Assembly: GCA_050186825.1 (NCBI GenBank)
Contig: JBFWYD010000009.1
Span: 62,001 to 126,000 of the forward strand
DNA from: NORP233 sp050186825
GTDB lineage: Bacteria > Planctomycetota > J058
DNA: 64,000 nucleotides
Direction of reading: 5' to 3'
The notes beneath the pieces were generated by a model that saw only the letters and a list, made by a program, of their open reading frames with translations, was not told the origin of the DNA and searched no databases. A program made the translations under genes and the position numbers. Shown piece after piece: positions 18,388 to 26,125 of the stretch (the first letter of the stretch is position 1; each line of letters starts with the position of its first letter).

Positions 18388-18921
18388 ATGGCCCCCATGC
18401 GAGGTGAGCGAGCGACCGACGCCCGAGCGACCGTGCTCGCGGCCCTGGCCCGGGGCGAGACGGTGGCCGACGCGGCCAGGGCCGGAGGCGTGAGCCGCGC
18501 CACCATCTACTCGTGGGCGCGCCGCGGAGACGACGACACCCGGGCCGCGCTGGCCGCGCGCGCGGCCCTACCCGGGCCGGGCCGGAGACGCGAGGTAGCC
18601 GCCCCCCAGGCCGGAGCTGCGGCGCCCGCCCGGCGGGAACAGGCCCTCGCGGCCGAGGGCGAGGCGGTGGCCGCGCTCCGGGAGCTGGTCGCCGCGCCCG
18701 ACGTGGACGCGACCGCGCGGACCCGCGCCGCGCGGGAGCTGCTCGCTCACGCGCGGGCCGTGATCGGCGGGGCGCCCGCCGCGGCGCCCGCCCACGCGGC
18801 GCCCGCGCCCGAGCCTGAGCCGGAGGCCGAGCGCGAGCGCGAGCGCGAGCGCCAGGCGCGCGCTTCGGCGCTGGCGCGCGAGGCCCTCGCCGTGCTCGCG
18901 GGCGGGCGGGCGGGCGCATGA
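18388..18921 (+). CDS. HTH protein resembling a phage terminase small subunit
   Basis: 177 aa, ATG 18388 with TAAGG 7 bp upstream; GTG 18382 and ATG 18397 are alternatives. Residues 5-45 form a resolvase-type HTH (VADAARAGGVSRATIYSWARR). After a linker comes a helical stretch (ALRELVAAPDVDATARTRAA) of the kind that follows the HTH in small-terminase-like phage proteins, then a Glu/Arg-rich coil. It may be a TerS-like DNA-packaging redirector, as in phage satellites, or a regulator. No large terminase is present. It opens a train of four genes with 4-bp overlaps. Confidence 0.55.
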   Translation: MAPMRGERATDARATVLAALARGETVADAARAGGVSRATIYSWARRGDDDTRAALAARAALPGPGRRREVAAPQAGAAAPARREQALAAEGEAVAALRELVAAPDVDATARTRAARELLAHARAVIGGAPAAAPAHAAPAPEPEPEAERERERERQARASALAREALAVLAGGRAGA

Positions 18922-19178
18922 GCCTCTCGGGCGACGTGGCCCGCGCCCTGACTGCGCTCGGGTGCGAGGCGCTCCGCGAGGACCTCGCGCCCGAGGCGCG
19001 CGAGGCCGCGGCTGGCCGCTGGAGCGAGCTGTGGCACGTCGCCGGGGCGCCCGAGCGCCCGGAGACAGGCGCCGTGCTGCCGATCCTGTGGGGGCGCCTG
19101 AGGACCGGCGCCTACTGCGGGCCGCCCGAGCCGATCAACCCGGCCGCCCCGGCCGACAACGAGGAGCTACCCGAGTGA
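18918..19178 (+). CDS. Hypothetical small element protein
   Basis: 86 aa, ATG 18918 overlapping the previous stop (ATGA) and overlapped by the next start. It is helical at the N-terminus and Pro-rich at the C-terminus, without a recognised domain. Support is positional: it sits in a row of genes with uniform 4-bp overlaps, and the frame shows strong third-position GC bias. Confidence 0.5.
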   Translation: MSLSGDVARALTALGCEALREDLAPEAREAAAGRWSELWHVAGAPERPETGAVLPILWGRLRTGAYCGPPEPINPAAPADNEELPE

Positions 19179-19378
19179 CCCCGACGCCTGAACCCCACCT
19201 GCGCGCTCTGCGAGCGCACCTGCGCCGCCTCGACCCCGACGCCCGGCGGGAGGCCGAGTGGCGCCTGGGCGAGCTGGAGGCCGTGCTGCGCGACGCCCCG
19301 GCGCCGGCCGCGCCCCCGCCCGCGCGGACGCGCGAGGCCTCGCCCACCCTGGGCCGCCTGCTCGGAGGTGCGGAATGA
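19175..19378 (+). CDS. Hypothetical small element protein
   Basis: 67 aa, GTG 19175 within the preceding stop (GTGA). The N-terminal half is an Arg/Leu/Glu-rich helix (LRALRAHLRRLDPDARREAE), and the rest is Pro/Ala-rich. No family is recognised. The 4-bp overlaps on both sides suggest it is translated as part of the train. Confidence 0.45.
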   Translation: MTPTPEPHLRALRAHLRRLDPDARREAEWRLGELEAVLRDAPAPAAPPPARTREASPTLGRLLGGAE

Positions 19379-20217
19379 GCCCCGCGACCTTCCAGGCCCC
19401 GACCGACGCGCGCGGCCTGCGCCCCGTGCTGGAGGCGCTCGCCCGGCGCGCCTACTTCGGCGTTCGCGTTGCCGACCTCGAGCCCGAGGCTCGCGACCTC
19501 GCGCGCGACCAGGCCGAGCTCCACGTCTGGCGCCAGCGCGCGCGCGACCTGGCCGAGCTGGAGGAGGTGCGTCTCCTCGCGCGCGACCTGGACCGCGCCC
19601 GCGAGGAGCACGCGCTCGCCGCGGGCGTGCGCGACGCGGTCGCCGAGCGCAGACGCGAGCTACACGCCGAGGCGGGCCGCTCGGCGACCGACGCCTGGGC
19701 GCTCGTGACGTGGATCCTGCGGGAGCACCCCGAGCTGGGCCACGCGGACCTCGACCTCGGCGCCGCCGCGGAGCTGGACCGTGAGGCCTCGCGCGTGGCG
19801 CGCGACGCCGAGGCCGGCTGGCGCCGGCTGCTCGCGATCGTGCCCCTGGAGCTGGCCGACGCGGTGGCCAGCGCGGAGCGCGAGCACGCCGTGGCGCAGG
19901 CCGTGGCGAGGGAGCTGGAGCGGCTGCCGGCGCAGCGGCTCCAGCTCCAGGCGCGCGTCAAGGCGCTCTCCGAGCCGCTGCCGTCCGCGGTCACGACGCA
20001 CCCCAGCAACGGCGAGATGCTGCTCGCGGGTCAGGGTGGCTACTCCGACGCCGACTGGAAGGAGGCCCGCGCGAAGCAGCGCGACGAGGCCGAGCAGGCG
20101 CTCCGCGCGTTGCCGAAGCCCTCGGCCAAGCGCACGAAGGCCGCCGCTGAGGCGATCGAGGCCGCCGCCGAGCGCGCTGTAGTCGCGGCCGAGGCCGTGC
20201 TCGCCTGGGCGCCGTGA
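19375..20217 (+). CDS. Coiled-coil protein of the element
   Basis: 280 aa, ATG 19375 with GGAGG upstream. It is almost entirely alpha-helical with Arg/Glu/Ala heptad-like runs (about residues 20-120 and 150-215) and a second coil at the end. There is no signal peptide, membrane segment or catalytic motif. Long coiled coils in this position occur in phage-related elements as structural or tail-length-like proteins, but nothing here allows a firm call. Confidence 0.55.
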   Translation: MSPATFQAPTDARGLRPVLEALARRAYFGVRVADLEPEARDLARDQAELHVWRQRARDLAELEEVRLLARDLDRAREEHALAAGVRDAVAERRRELHAEAGRSATDAWALVTWILREHPELGHADLDLGAAAELDREASRVARDAEAGWRRLLAIVPLELADAVASAEREHAVAQAVARELERLPAQRLQLQARVKALSEPLPSAVTTHPSNGEMLLAGQGGYSDADWKEARAKQRDEAEQALRALPKPSAKRTKAAAEAIEAAAERAVVAAEAVLAWAP

Positions 20218-20297
20218 CACACGAGGCCGCTACCCCGGGCGTGGGGCGGCGGCCGAGTCAGAGCTCCTACGCGCGTAAGCGCTGGGACGCTCCACCT

Positions 20298-20330
20298 CGC
20301 CCTCGGGCCCGCGGATCGGGCCCGAGGGCG
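20298..20330. terminator. Strong hairpin between element genes
   Basis: A perfect 13-bp GC-rich stem (CGCCCTCGGGCCC and its complement) with a 7-nt loop lies in the 142-bp gap after the coiled-coil gene. It probably ends the 18388-20217 transcript. There is no U-tract, so a processing or attenuation role is also possible. Confidence 0.45.
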
Positions 20331-20359
20331 TAGGCGTTCCACCAGGCAGAGGAGGGCGC

Positions 20360-20857
20360 GTGCTGCTGAGCGAGATGGCGCGGAAGGCGCGGGAGCTGGC
20401 CGAGGCCCTCGACCGCGCGGCGGTGCTCCAGGCCGAGCTGGGCGGCGTGGCGGCTGCGGTGCACGCCACGCCCGGCGCTGACCGCGTGGTCGGACCCGAG
20501 GACGAGCACGCCTTGCACGACCGCGAGCAGAAGTCGGAGAAGGTGCCCGCTGCGGCGCGCCCTTCGCGGCCCGGGCGCCGGAGCGGGGCGACCGGGGCGA
20601 AGGCCAGCGCGACGAGCACGGCGAGCCCGGAACTCCTGGCGCTGCTCGTGGAAGCGGAGGCGATCTGGGGGACGCTCCAGGCGGCCGCCCCGAAGCTGGG
20701 CACGACTCCGGCGGCGCTCTACAGCTACCGCAGCGGGAAGCGGGCGCCGAAGGCGGAGACGCTGGACCGGATCCGGGCGGCGCTGGAGCGCGGGCGGGAG
20801 AACCTGGCGACCTGGGCGCCAGCGGCGGAGCCGGGCGAGGCGACGCCCGCCGCGTAG
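20360..20857 (+). CDS. Cro/CI-type HTH protein with long N-terminal extension
   Basis: 165 aa, GTG 20360 following GAGGAGGG; ATG 20375 is an alternative. The N-terminal 35 residues are helical and a flexible Ala/Ser/Arg linker follows. Residues about 100-150 match a Cro/CI-type HTH (APKLGTTPAALYSYRSGKRA, then ETLDRIRAALERG). It is a probable transcription regulator of the element, near its right end. Confidence 0.62.
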   Translation: MLLSEMARKARELAEALDRAAVLQAELGGVAAAVHATPGADRVVGPEDEHALHDREQKSEKVPAAARPSRPGRRSGATGAKASATSTASPELLALLVEAEAIWGTLQAAAPKLGTTPAALYSYRSGKRAPKAETLDRIRAALERGRENLATWAPAAEPGEATPAA

Positions 20858-20889
20858 GGGAGCGGGGGCGCGACGACGAGGAGCTGCTC

Positions 20890-21153
20890 GTGGTCGCGCG
20901 CGCCGTGGCGGCGCGGCTGGCCGTGGCGCTGCGCGCGGTCGGGTGCGAGCACGAGGCGGTGCTCGTGGAGGAGGCCGCGGGCGGCGAGGACCTGGACGCG
21001 CTCGCTGCTGCGGTGGACCTGGGCGCGGAGCTGCTCGAGGACTACCCCGCCGACGCCGCGGTGCTGGGCGACCTCGGCGACGAGCTGGAGCGCGAGGGCG
21101 CGAGCGTGATGTTCGGCGTGGCCCTGACCCGCGCGGCGGCTTCGGTCGCGTAG
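20890..21153 (+). CDS. Hypothetical small acidic protein
   Basis: 87 aa, GTG 20890 with GAGGAG upstream. It is strongly acidic and helical (EEAAGGEDLDALAAAVDLGA), with no Cys and no membrane segment. Small acidic proteins in mobile elements sometimes act as DNA mimics, but no known family is recognisable. Support rests on frame bias, the ribosome binding site and position. Confidence 0.4.
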   Translation: MVARAVAARLAVALRAVGCEHEAVLVEEAAGGEDLDALAAAVDLGAELLEDYPADAAVLGDLGDELEREGASVMFGVALTRAAASVA

Positions 21154-21204
21154 GGCGGCGGTCGCGCTTCGTGGTGGGTGCGCGCGAGGGCCCGCGCCGT
21201 GTTC

Positions 21205-21232
21205 CGAGGGGCCCGCAGAGGGGCCCGCAAGC
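21205..21232. repeat. Right subterminal 28-bp repeat, candidate integrase arm site
   Basis: Matches 12963-12990 with one mismatch in the same orientation, again made of two AGGGGCCCGCA units. It lies 44 bp inside the right attachment repeat. Confidence 0.55.
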
Positions 21233-21243
21233 TTCCGTAAGCG

Positions 21244-21275
21244 AGAGGGGCCCGGCGTAACCGCCGGGCCCCTCT
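21244..21275 (-). terminator. Hairpin after tRNA-Thr, supplied by the element
   Basis: A 13-bp stem (AGAGGGGCCCGGC and its complement) with a 6-nt loop starts directly after the tRNA discriminator base. It replaces the chromosomal hairpin now displaced to 12773-12800, so the element restores both the tRNA 3' end and a terminator. Confidence 0.6.
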
Positions 21276-21318
21276 AAGCTTGTGGACGGACTCGAACCGT
21301 CAACCTCATCATTACGAA
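21276..21318. repeat. attR: 43-bp direct repeat within tRNA-Thr
   Basis: Identical to 12803-12845. This copy lies in the intact tRNA gene and marks the right boundary of the integrative element. Confidence 0.93.
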
Positions 21319-21349
21319 TGACGTGCTCTACCGATTGAGCTACACAAGC
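21277..21349 (-). tRNA. tRNA-Thr (anticodon CGT)
   Basis: Reading the minus strand from 21349, all four stems fold: acceptor GCTTGTG/CACAAGC, D stem GCTC/GAGC, anticodon stem CGTCA/TGATG with loop TTCGTAA (anticodon CGT, reads ACG), and T stem GACGG/CCGTC with loop TTCGAGT. The discriminator base is T and no CCA is encoded. The 3' half is supplied by the integrated element. Confidence 0.95.
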
Positions 21350-21354
21350 GCGCG

Positions 21355-22050
21355 TCAGTCCTCGATCACGCCGAGGTCGAGGAAGAACGTGCCGTCCTCG
21401 TAGCGATCGAGGCGCGCACTATACAGGATCGATTTTCCCTGCTTCAAGCCTCGCGCATCGATCTGGGCGGGGTCCTTGAGGGTCAGGGTGACGTGGGGAT
21501 GCTTGCGGTCCGCGGTGGGGTTGTCGCCGAGGGAGAGCGTGTTCTCCGGGGTGACCTCGAGCACGTAGCCGTTCCAGCGCACGAACTTGCCCTTGTGGCG
21601 CTCGTCCCAGATCTCGTCCTTCTTGCGCTTGCCGGCGTCGCTGTCGGCCTTGTAGATCTTCGCGAGCTGGGCGCGCGTGACCTGGACCGGCGTCTCGCGG
21701 CCGGGGTCCTTGGGCACGGGCTGGGTCGAGAAGAAGCGGTAGAGCAGGCCGACCACCGTGGCCAGGATCACGATGCCGAAGGCGCCCCACACCAGCGGGA
21801 CCCAGTTGCGGCGGCCCTTGGAGAGCTGCACGCCGCAGTGGTTGCAGCGGATCGCCTGGAGCGCGATGGACTTGCCGCACTTGGGGCACTCACGCTGGGG
21901 GCGGCGCGGGGCCTTCTTGCGCTCCTCGATCTCGGGGACCTCGCCGTTGGCGGCGGCCGCCGCGGGGTCCGTCTCGCCGTCGAGCTCGAAGCCGCACTTC
22001 CAGCAGGTCTTCGAGCCGGCAGGGACGTCTTCGCCGCAGTAGGGGCACAT
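21355..22050 (-). CDS. Double zinc-ribbon membrane protein with OB-like C-terminal domain
   Basis: 231 aa from ATG 22050; a TTG two codons upstream is also in frame. Two treble-clef ribbons are clear: MCPYCGEDVPAGSKTCWKCG and CPKCGKSIALQAIRCNHCG. A single transmembrane helix follows (about residues 85-107), then an exposed domain of about 115 residues with beta-strands such as FVRWNGYVLEVTP and HPHVTLTLKD, resembling the small OB-fold (tRNA_anti-like) domains of membrane zinc-ribbon proteins. Function unknown. It begins just downstream of the tRNA-Thr gene in the same direction. Confidence 0.72.
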   Translation of the reverse strand: MCPYCGEDVPAGSKTCWKCGFELDGETDPAAAAANGEVPEIEERKKAPRRPQRECPKCGKSIALQAIRCNHCGVQLSKGRRNWVPLVWGAFGIVILATVVGLLYRFFSTQPVPKDPGRETPVQVTRAQLAKIYKADSDAGKRKKDEIWDERHKGKFVRWNGYVLEVTPENTLSLGDNPTADRKHPHVTLTLKDPAQIDARGLKQGKSILYSARLDRYEDGTFFLDLGVIED

Positions 22051-22127
22051 AGCCAAAATCTAGGCGACCGCCCGGGCCGCATCCACCGGACCTCGGCCAG
22101 GGGTGCGCGGGCTGTGCGCTCGAGGGC

Positions 22128-24737
22128 TCAACTGCTCCGCTGCCGCGTCGTCACGCGGCCCGCGATCTTGAAGCGGCGGAACTTGTCGAGGTGGAACTCG
22201 GCGACCTCGCGCGACACCCCCTTGAGCACGGGGATGATCGTGCGCTCCGTCAGGCGCTGGGCGTCGTCCACGCTGCAGCCCTTGATCTCGGCGATCAGCT
22301 CGGCCGCCTTGTCCTTCTTCTCCGGGTCGGAGATGCGCGAGAGCACCAGGCCGTGGTCGCCCGCGCCCTTGGGCGCCGGGCCGCCGCCGCCGCCGCCCCC
22401 CCCGGTCGGCGCCTTGGCCGACTTGGTGCGCGCCGAGGTCTTGGCGCTGCGCGCGCCGCCCGTGCGCCGGCCGCCGCCCGCGGCGGCGCGGTCCGAGCTG
22501 GGCCGGCCCCCGCCGCCGCCGCCGCCGCCGCCGCGCTCCTCCTCCATCTCGCGGCGCGCGCGGGCGAAGGGGTCGGTGGTGCTGCGGACCGGGGCCTGGT
22601 TCGCCGCGGGCGGGCGCGCGCCGCTGCCGCTGCGGCCGCGCGGGCGGCTGCTGTCCTCGAACAGGTCGAGGTCCTCGTCGGAGACCGAGAAGGGGACGCC
22701 GCGGGTCTTCTTCTTCGAGCGCCCCGGGGGCCGCTTGTGGTTCGCGCCGGAGTCCGCGAACAGGTCCAGGCCGTCGTCGCTCCCGAGCGCCTCGAAGGGG
22801 GAGCTCTGGCTGGCGGCGCTCGTCCGCCCCTGCCCCGAGCGCGACTTCTGGCTCTTGATGATCTCCATCGCCTCGCTGGGGTTCAGCGGCTCGAGGATGT
22901 CGCTGGGGAAGCCGCTGCTGAAGGGGTCCTTCCCGGCGCGCGGGTTGAGGTCGAGGGGCGCGGGCTCGAGCCCGGCCAGGTCGTCGAGGGGCTCCTCGTC
23001 CTCGGGGCCGAACATCTGGAGCAGGTCGTCGAGCTCGTCGCCGCCGCGTCCGCGCTTCGCGGAGCGACCGCCGCCGCTGCTGCGGCCGCCGCCGCGGGCC
23101 GCCGGCGCCGGACGCGCGTCCTCCTCGAGCATCCGCGCCAGGTCGTCGTCCTCGGTGGCCAGGCCGCCGTAGGCCGGCTCGGGCGCGCGCGCCCCGCGGC
23201 CGGCGCGCGGGTCCTCGACCTCCTCGAGGTCCTCGAGGTCGCCCAGCGAGGGGCGCCGGTCCGAGCCCTTCTTGGGCGGCTTCGGCGCGACCCGGGGGTT
23301 CGAGTCCTCGAGCAGGTTGAAGTCGTCCTGGAAGGAGCCGCTCTCGCGGATCGACTGGACCTGCGACTCGCGCACGCGGTGCGGGGGGTCGAGGTCGAGG
23401 ATGTCGCTGCCCGAGTCGTGGAGGGAGCCCGTGGCCTCGAAGCTCTCGTCCTTGGCGGGCGCGCTCGCCGGCTGGGGCACGAAGCCCCCGCGCCGCTCGT
23501 CCGAGGGCGCCTCGCCGAAGGGGTCCCCGAAGGGGTCGCTGGAGCGCGCCGCCTCGCGCGGCTGTGTGGCCTCGAAGGGGTCGACGCTCACCGCGTCGAA
23601 GGGGTCGACCGAGGCCGCCTCGAAGGGATCGACCGAGGCCGCCTCGAAGGGGTCGACCGAGGCCGCCTCGAAGGGGTCTTCGAAGGGGTCGCGCCCGCGG
23701 TCGTTGCGGCCGTCCCGCCCCCGCTCGCTGCGGCCGGCATCGCCGCGGCCGGCCTCGCTGCGGCCGGCCTCGCTGCGGCTGGGCTCCTTCCGCCCCGGCT
23801 GGGGCGCGCGACCGAGGCTCAACCCGTCGCTCGACTCGGTGAAGCTGACCTGGAGCCGATCGTCGCGGCGGCCCTCGTCTCGAGCGACCGGCGGCGGCGC
23901 CGGCGGGTCGACGAACAGCGGCTCGGGCGGCGGCGGGGGAGGGGAGGGCTCGACCTCGGCGCGCCGGTAGGCCAGGAGCGCGGCCTCGTCGAAGCGCGCC
24001 GTCCCGCCCGTGCGCTTGGGCTCGGCGCGCACCTCGCGCAGCTCCTCGGGCGGCCCGACCCAGGAGACGGGCGGGCTCATCCAGTCGTCCTCTTCCTCCT
24101 CCTCGGGGGCGTCGGGGAGGGGGGGCGCCGAGCTGAGCCGGGTCTCCCCAGCGGCGCGGGTGTCGGGGGCGGAGCTCGCAGCGGACCTCTGCTCCCCGCC
24201 CCCCGGCTCGACGGCCAGTGGCTCGGCGAAGAACGGGTCGGGGTCCGGCTCGCGCACGGGCGTCGCGCGGGCCGCTGGTTCAGGGCTCCGGGCTGAGGGG
24301 CTTCCCCCCTCTAGGGGGACAAGCCGAAAAGTAGAGTGGCAGGAGGGACAGCAGAGTGTCCCTGGCGGCGGCGTGTTCGCCGCCGGCGCCGGGGCCTGCG
24401 CCGCCGGCGCTGGGTCTGAGACCTGCGCGATCGAGGGGGTGTCGGGCCAGTTGACCCGGGGGATCTGGTCGCACTCCTCATCGGTGGTGACGACCTTCAC
24501 CCCCATTCGCGCCAGGCGCTGGAGCCGCTCACGGACCACGCCCGCCTGGTGGGCCCCGAGCCCATCCAGGATCACGATCGGCATCGCGCCGATGATCGAG
24601 CTGGCCATTCCGTCGTCGAGGTTGAACAGGCGCGCGAGCTCGCTCCGGACCCGGTCTGCGTTCGGGTTGCCCAGGGTCGCGGCCCCCGCGCCCTCGAGCT
24701 CGTGCAGAACGATCTTGAACGGCCCTGGCTCGCCCAT
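22128..24737 (-). CDS. Large low-complexity protein with L7/L12-like ends and DPF repeats
   Basis: 869 aa from ATG 24737. The N-terminal domain (about residues 5-100, KIVLHELEGAGAATLG, then IVILDGLGAHQAGVVRERLQ) and the C-terminal domain (about 790-869, IIPVLKGVSREVAEFHLDKF) both look like the ribosomal L7/L12 C-terminal fold. Between them are a zinc knuckle (CCPSCHSTF) and 650 residues of acidic, Pro/Gly/Ser-rich sequence, including four near-exact DPFEAASV units and further DPF motifs. Poly-Gly runs occur near the C-terminus. A scaffold or adaptor role is inferred. Confidence 0.62.
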   Translation of the reverse strand: MGEPGPFKIVLHELEGAGAATLGNPNADRVRSELARLFNLDDGMASSIIGAMPIVILDGLGAHQAGVVRERLQRLARMGVKVVTTDEECDQIPRVNWPDTPSIAQVSDPAPAAQAPAPAANTPPPGTLCCPSCHSTFRLVPLEGGSPSARSPEPAARATPVREPDPDPFFAEPLAVEPGGGEQRSAASSAPDTRAAGETRLSSAPPLPDAPEEEEEDDWMSPPVSWVGPPEELREVRAEPKRTGGTARFDEAALLAYRRAEVEPSPPPPPPEPLFVDPPAPPPVARDEGRRDDRLQVSFTESSDGLSLGRAPQPGRKEPSRSEAGRSEAGRGDAGRSERGRDGRNDRGRDPFEDPFEAASVDPFEAASVDPFEAASVDPFDAVSVDPFEATQPREAARSSDPFGDPFGEAPSDERRGGFVPQPASAPAKDESFEATGSLHDSGSDILDLDPPHRVRESQVQSIRESGSFQDDFNLLEDSNPRVAPKPPKKGSDRRPSLGDLEDLEEVEDPRAGRGARAPEPAYGGLATEDDDLARMLEEDARPAPAARGGGRSSGGGRSAKRGRGGDELDDLLQMFGPEDEEPLDDLAGLEPAPLDLNPRAGKDPFSSGFPSDILEPLNPSEAMEIIKSQKSRSGQGRTSAASQSSPFEALGSDDGLDLFADSGANHKRPPGRSKKKTRGVPFSVSDEDLDLFEDSSRPRGRSGSGARPPAANQAPVRSTTDPFARARREMEEERGGGGGGGGGRPSSDRAAAGGGRRTGGARSAKTSARTKSAKAPTGGGGGGGGPAPKGAGDHGLVLSRISDPEKKDKAAELIAEIKGCSVDDAQRLTERTIIPVLKGVSREVAEFHLDKFRRFKIAGRVTTRQRSS

Positions 24738-24974
24738 TACTCCCCTTCGCCTCGCCCCGAGGCCAGGCGACGGGCTGCCTCGACGGAAACGCAAGCCCAG
24801 TCGCACTATCGTCGTGTCCGATGCCAGTGTCAAGCGAGCCAGAGGCTTCGATCTCTCCCTGGAACGAACCCGCTCGCCTGCGTAGACACCCGTCGCGGGC
24901 GGGGCTCACCCGCCTCTCGAGGGGCCGGCGCGATGGGTCGACGAGCGCCTTCAGGCAGGCGCGCCCCGGCGCCG

Positions 24975-25946
24975 ATGACCAGGGAGATGGAGCGCTCCCA
25001 GGCCCACTGGCTCGACGCGTTGCGGCGGCACCTCAGCGTGGAGCGGAACCTCTCCCCCCACTCGCTGCGGGCCTACGCCGGCGACCTGAGGGCCCTGTTC
25101 GACTTCCTGGACGGGCCCGAGGCCGCCGAGGCCGACCCGCACGAGCGCGCCTTCGACCCGGCCGGCCTGACCCGAGCCGACCTCCGCGCCTACCTGGCCG
25201 AGCTGCGGCGGCGGGGGCTGGAGCGCGCGACGGTCCAGCGCCGCCTGGCCGGGGTCCGGGCCTTCTACCGGCATCTCGTGCGCGAGGGCCTGGTCGAGGA
25301 CGACCCGACCCGGCGGGTGCGCACGCCCGCCCAGCGCCGCCGGCTGCCGCGCTTCCTGCGCCTCGACGAGGTGCGCCTGCTGCTCGCCGCCCCGTGCGAG
25401 CACCAGCACCCCTTCCCGCTCCGGGACGAGGCCCTGCTGGCCACGCTGTATGGGGCCGGGCTGCGCGTGAGCGAGGCCTGCGCCCTCGACCTGGGGGACC
25501 TGGCCCCGACCATCGAGGGGCCCGAGGGCGGGACCTGCCTGCGCGTCCAGGGCAAGGGGCGGAAGGAGCGGCTCGCGCCGCTCGGCGCGCGCAGCGCCGG
25601 CCGCGTCGACCGCTACGTGCGTGAGGAGCGCGCGGCGCTGCTCGCGCGCGCGCGCCGCCTGCCCCCCGCGCGCGCCGCCCTGTTCTTGAACAAGGACGGG
25701 CGCCGGCTCGGCGTGCGCGGGGCGCGCGCGATGGTCGAGCGCTCCGTCCGCGAGGCCGGCCTGCCCGACTGGGTCACGCCGCACACCCTCCGCCACAGCT
25801 ACGCCACGCACCTCCTCGAGAACGGGGCCGACCTGCGCGCCATCCAGGAGCTGCTCGGGCACGCCAGCCTCGCCACCACGCAGGTCTACGCGCACGTCTC
25901 CCCCGCGCACCTGGTCGAGGTCTACCGGCGCGCGCAGGGCGCGTGA
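24975..25946 (+). CDS. XerC/XerD-type tyrosine recombinase
   Basis: 323 aa, ATG 24975. It has a SAM-like N-terminal core-binding domain (HLSVERNLSPHSLRAYAGDL) and a complete catalytic domain: Arg in GAGLRVSEAC, Lys in GKGRKERLAPL, HTLRHSYATHL, GH in ELLGHASLATT and Tyr in QVYAHVSP. The length and motif spelling are those of chromosomal Xer recombinases, which resolve chromosome dimers at dif during division. Unlike the integrase at 13015 it has no arm-binding extension and no att repeats nearby, so it is likely a housekeeping gene. XerC versus XerD cannot be told apart here. Confidence 0.9.
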   Translation: MTREMERSQAHWLDALRRHLSVERNLSPHSLRAYAGDLRALFDFLDGPEAAEADPHERAFDPAGLTRADLRAYLAELRRRGLERATVQRRLAGVRAFYRHLVREGLVEDDPTRRVRTPAQRRRLPRFLRLDEVRLLLAAPCEHQHPFPLRDEALLATLYGAGLRVSEACALDLGDLAPTIEGPEGGTCLRVQGKGRKERLAPLGARSAGRVDRYVREERAALLARARRLPPARAALFLNKDGRRLGVRGARAMVERSVREAGLPDWVTPHTLRHSYATHLLENGADLRAIQELLGHASLATTQVYAHVSPAHLVEVYRRAQGA

Positions 25947-25963
25947 TGGCATCGACCGGCTGA

Positions 25964-25980
25964 GTCGTGCCCGTGCCCGG
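25964..25980. repeat. Dispersed GTGCCCGTGCCCG element, copy 1
   Basis: GTCGTGCCCGTGCCCGG in the gap after the Xer gene. Similar sequence occurs at 57828-57846 and, in inverse form, at 33017-33043 and 57902-57932, always between genes. Confidence 0.4.
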
Positions 25981-26125
25981 GATCGGCTCGTGAGCGGGAT
26001 CGGCGACGAAGTCGTGCTCGGGCTGACGACGAACGGGACGACCGCTGCGACCGCGTCGCCGATGACGGGAGCCGGATTCCCCGCTCGCCTGGCTCGGGGG
26101 CCAGGCCGACCGCTAAGATCCTCGC

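Larger units (their letters stand above)
12803..21318. mobile_element. Integrative element in tRNA-Thr(CGT), about 8.5 kb
   Basis: The segment lies between 43-bp direct repeats of the tRNA-Thr 3' half. The right copy keeps the tRNA intact; the left copy is the displaced piece. A tyrosine integrase starts 170 bp inside the left repeat. The cargo is a two-part gene train: a lysine-rich protein, an HTH/excisionase-like protein, a small Cys-rich protein, a CHC2 primase and a RepA-like ATPase; then an HTH/TerS-like protein, small overlapping ORFs, a coiled-coil protein and a Cro/CI-like HTH protein. No capsid, portal or conjugation genes are present. This content fits a phage-satellite or plasmid-like integrative element; the exact class is inference. 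Confidence 0.9.

Noticed and set aside
24975..25946. A second mobile-element integrase
   Set aside because: Motifs and size match chromosomal Xer recombinases, with no att repeats or cargo around it.
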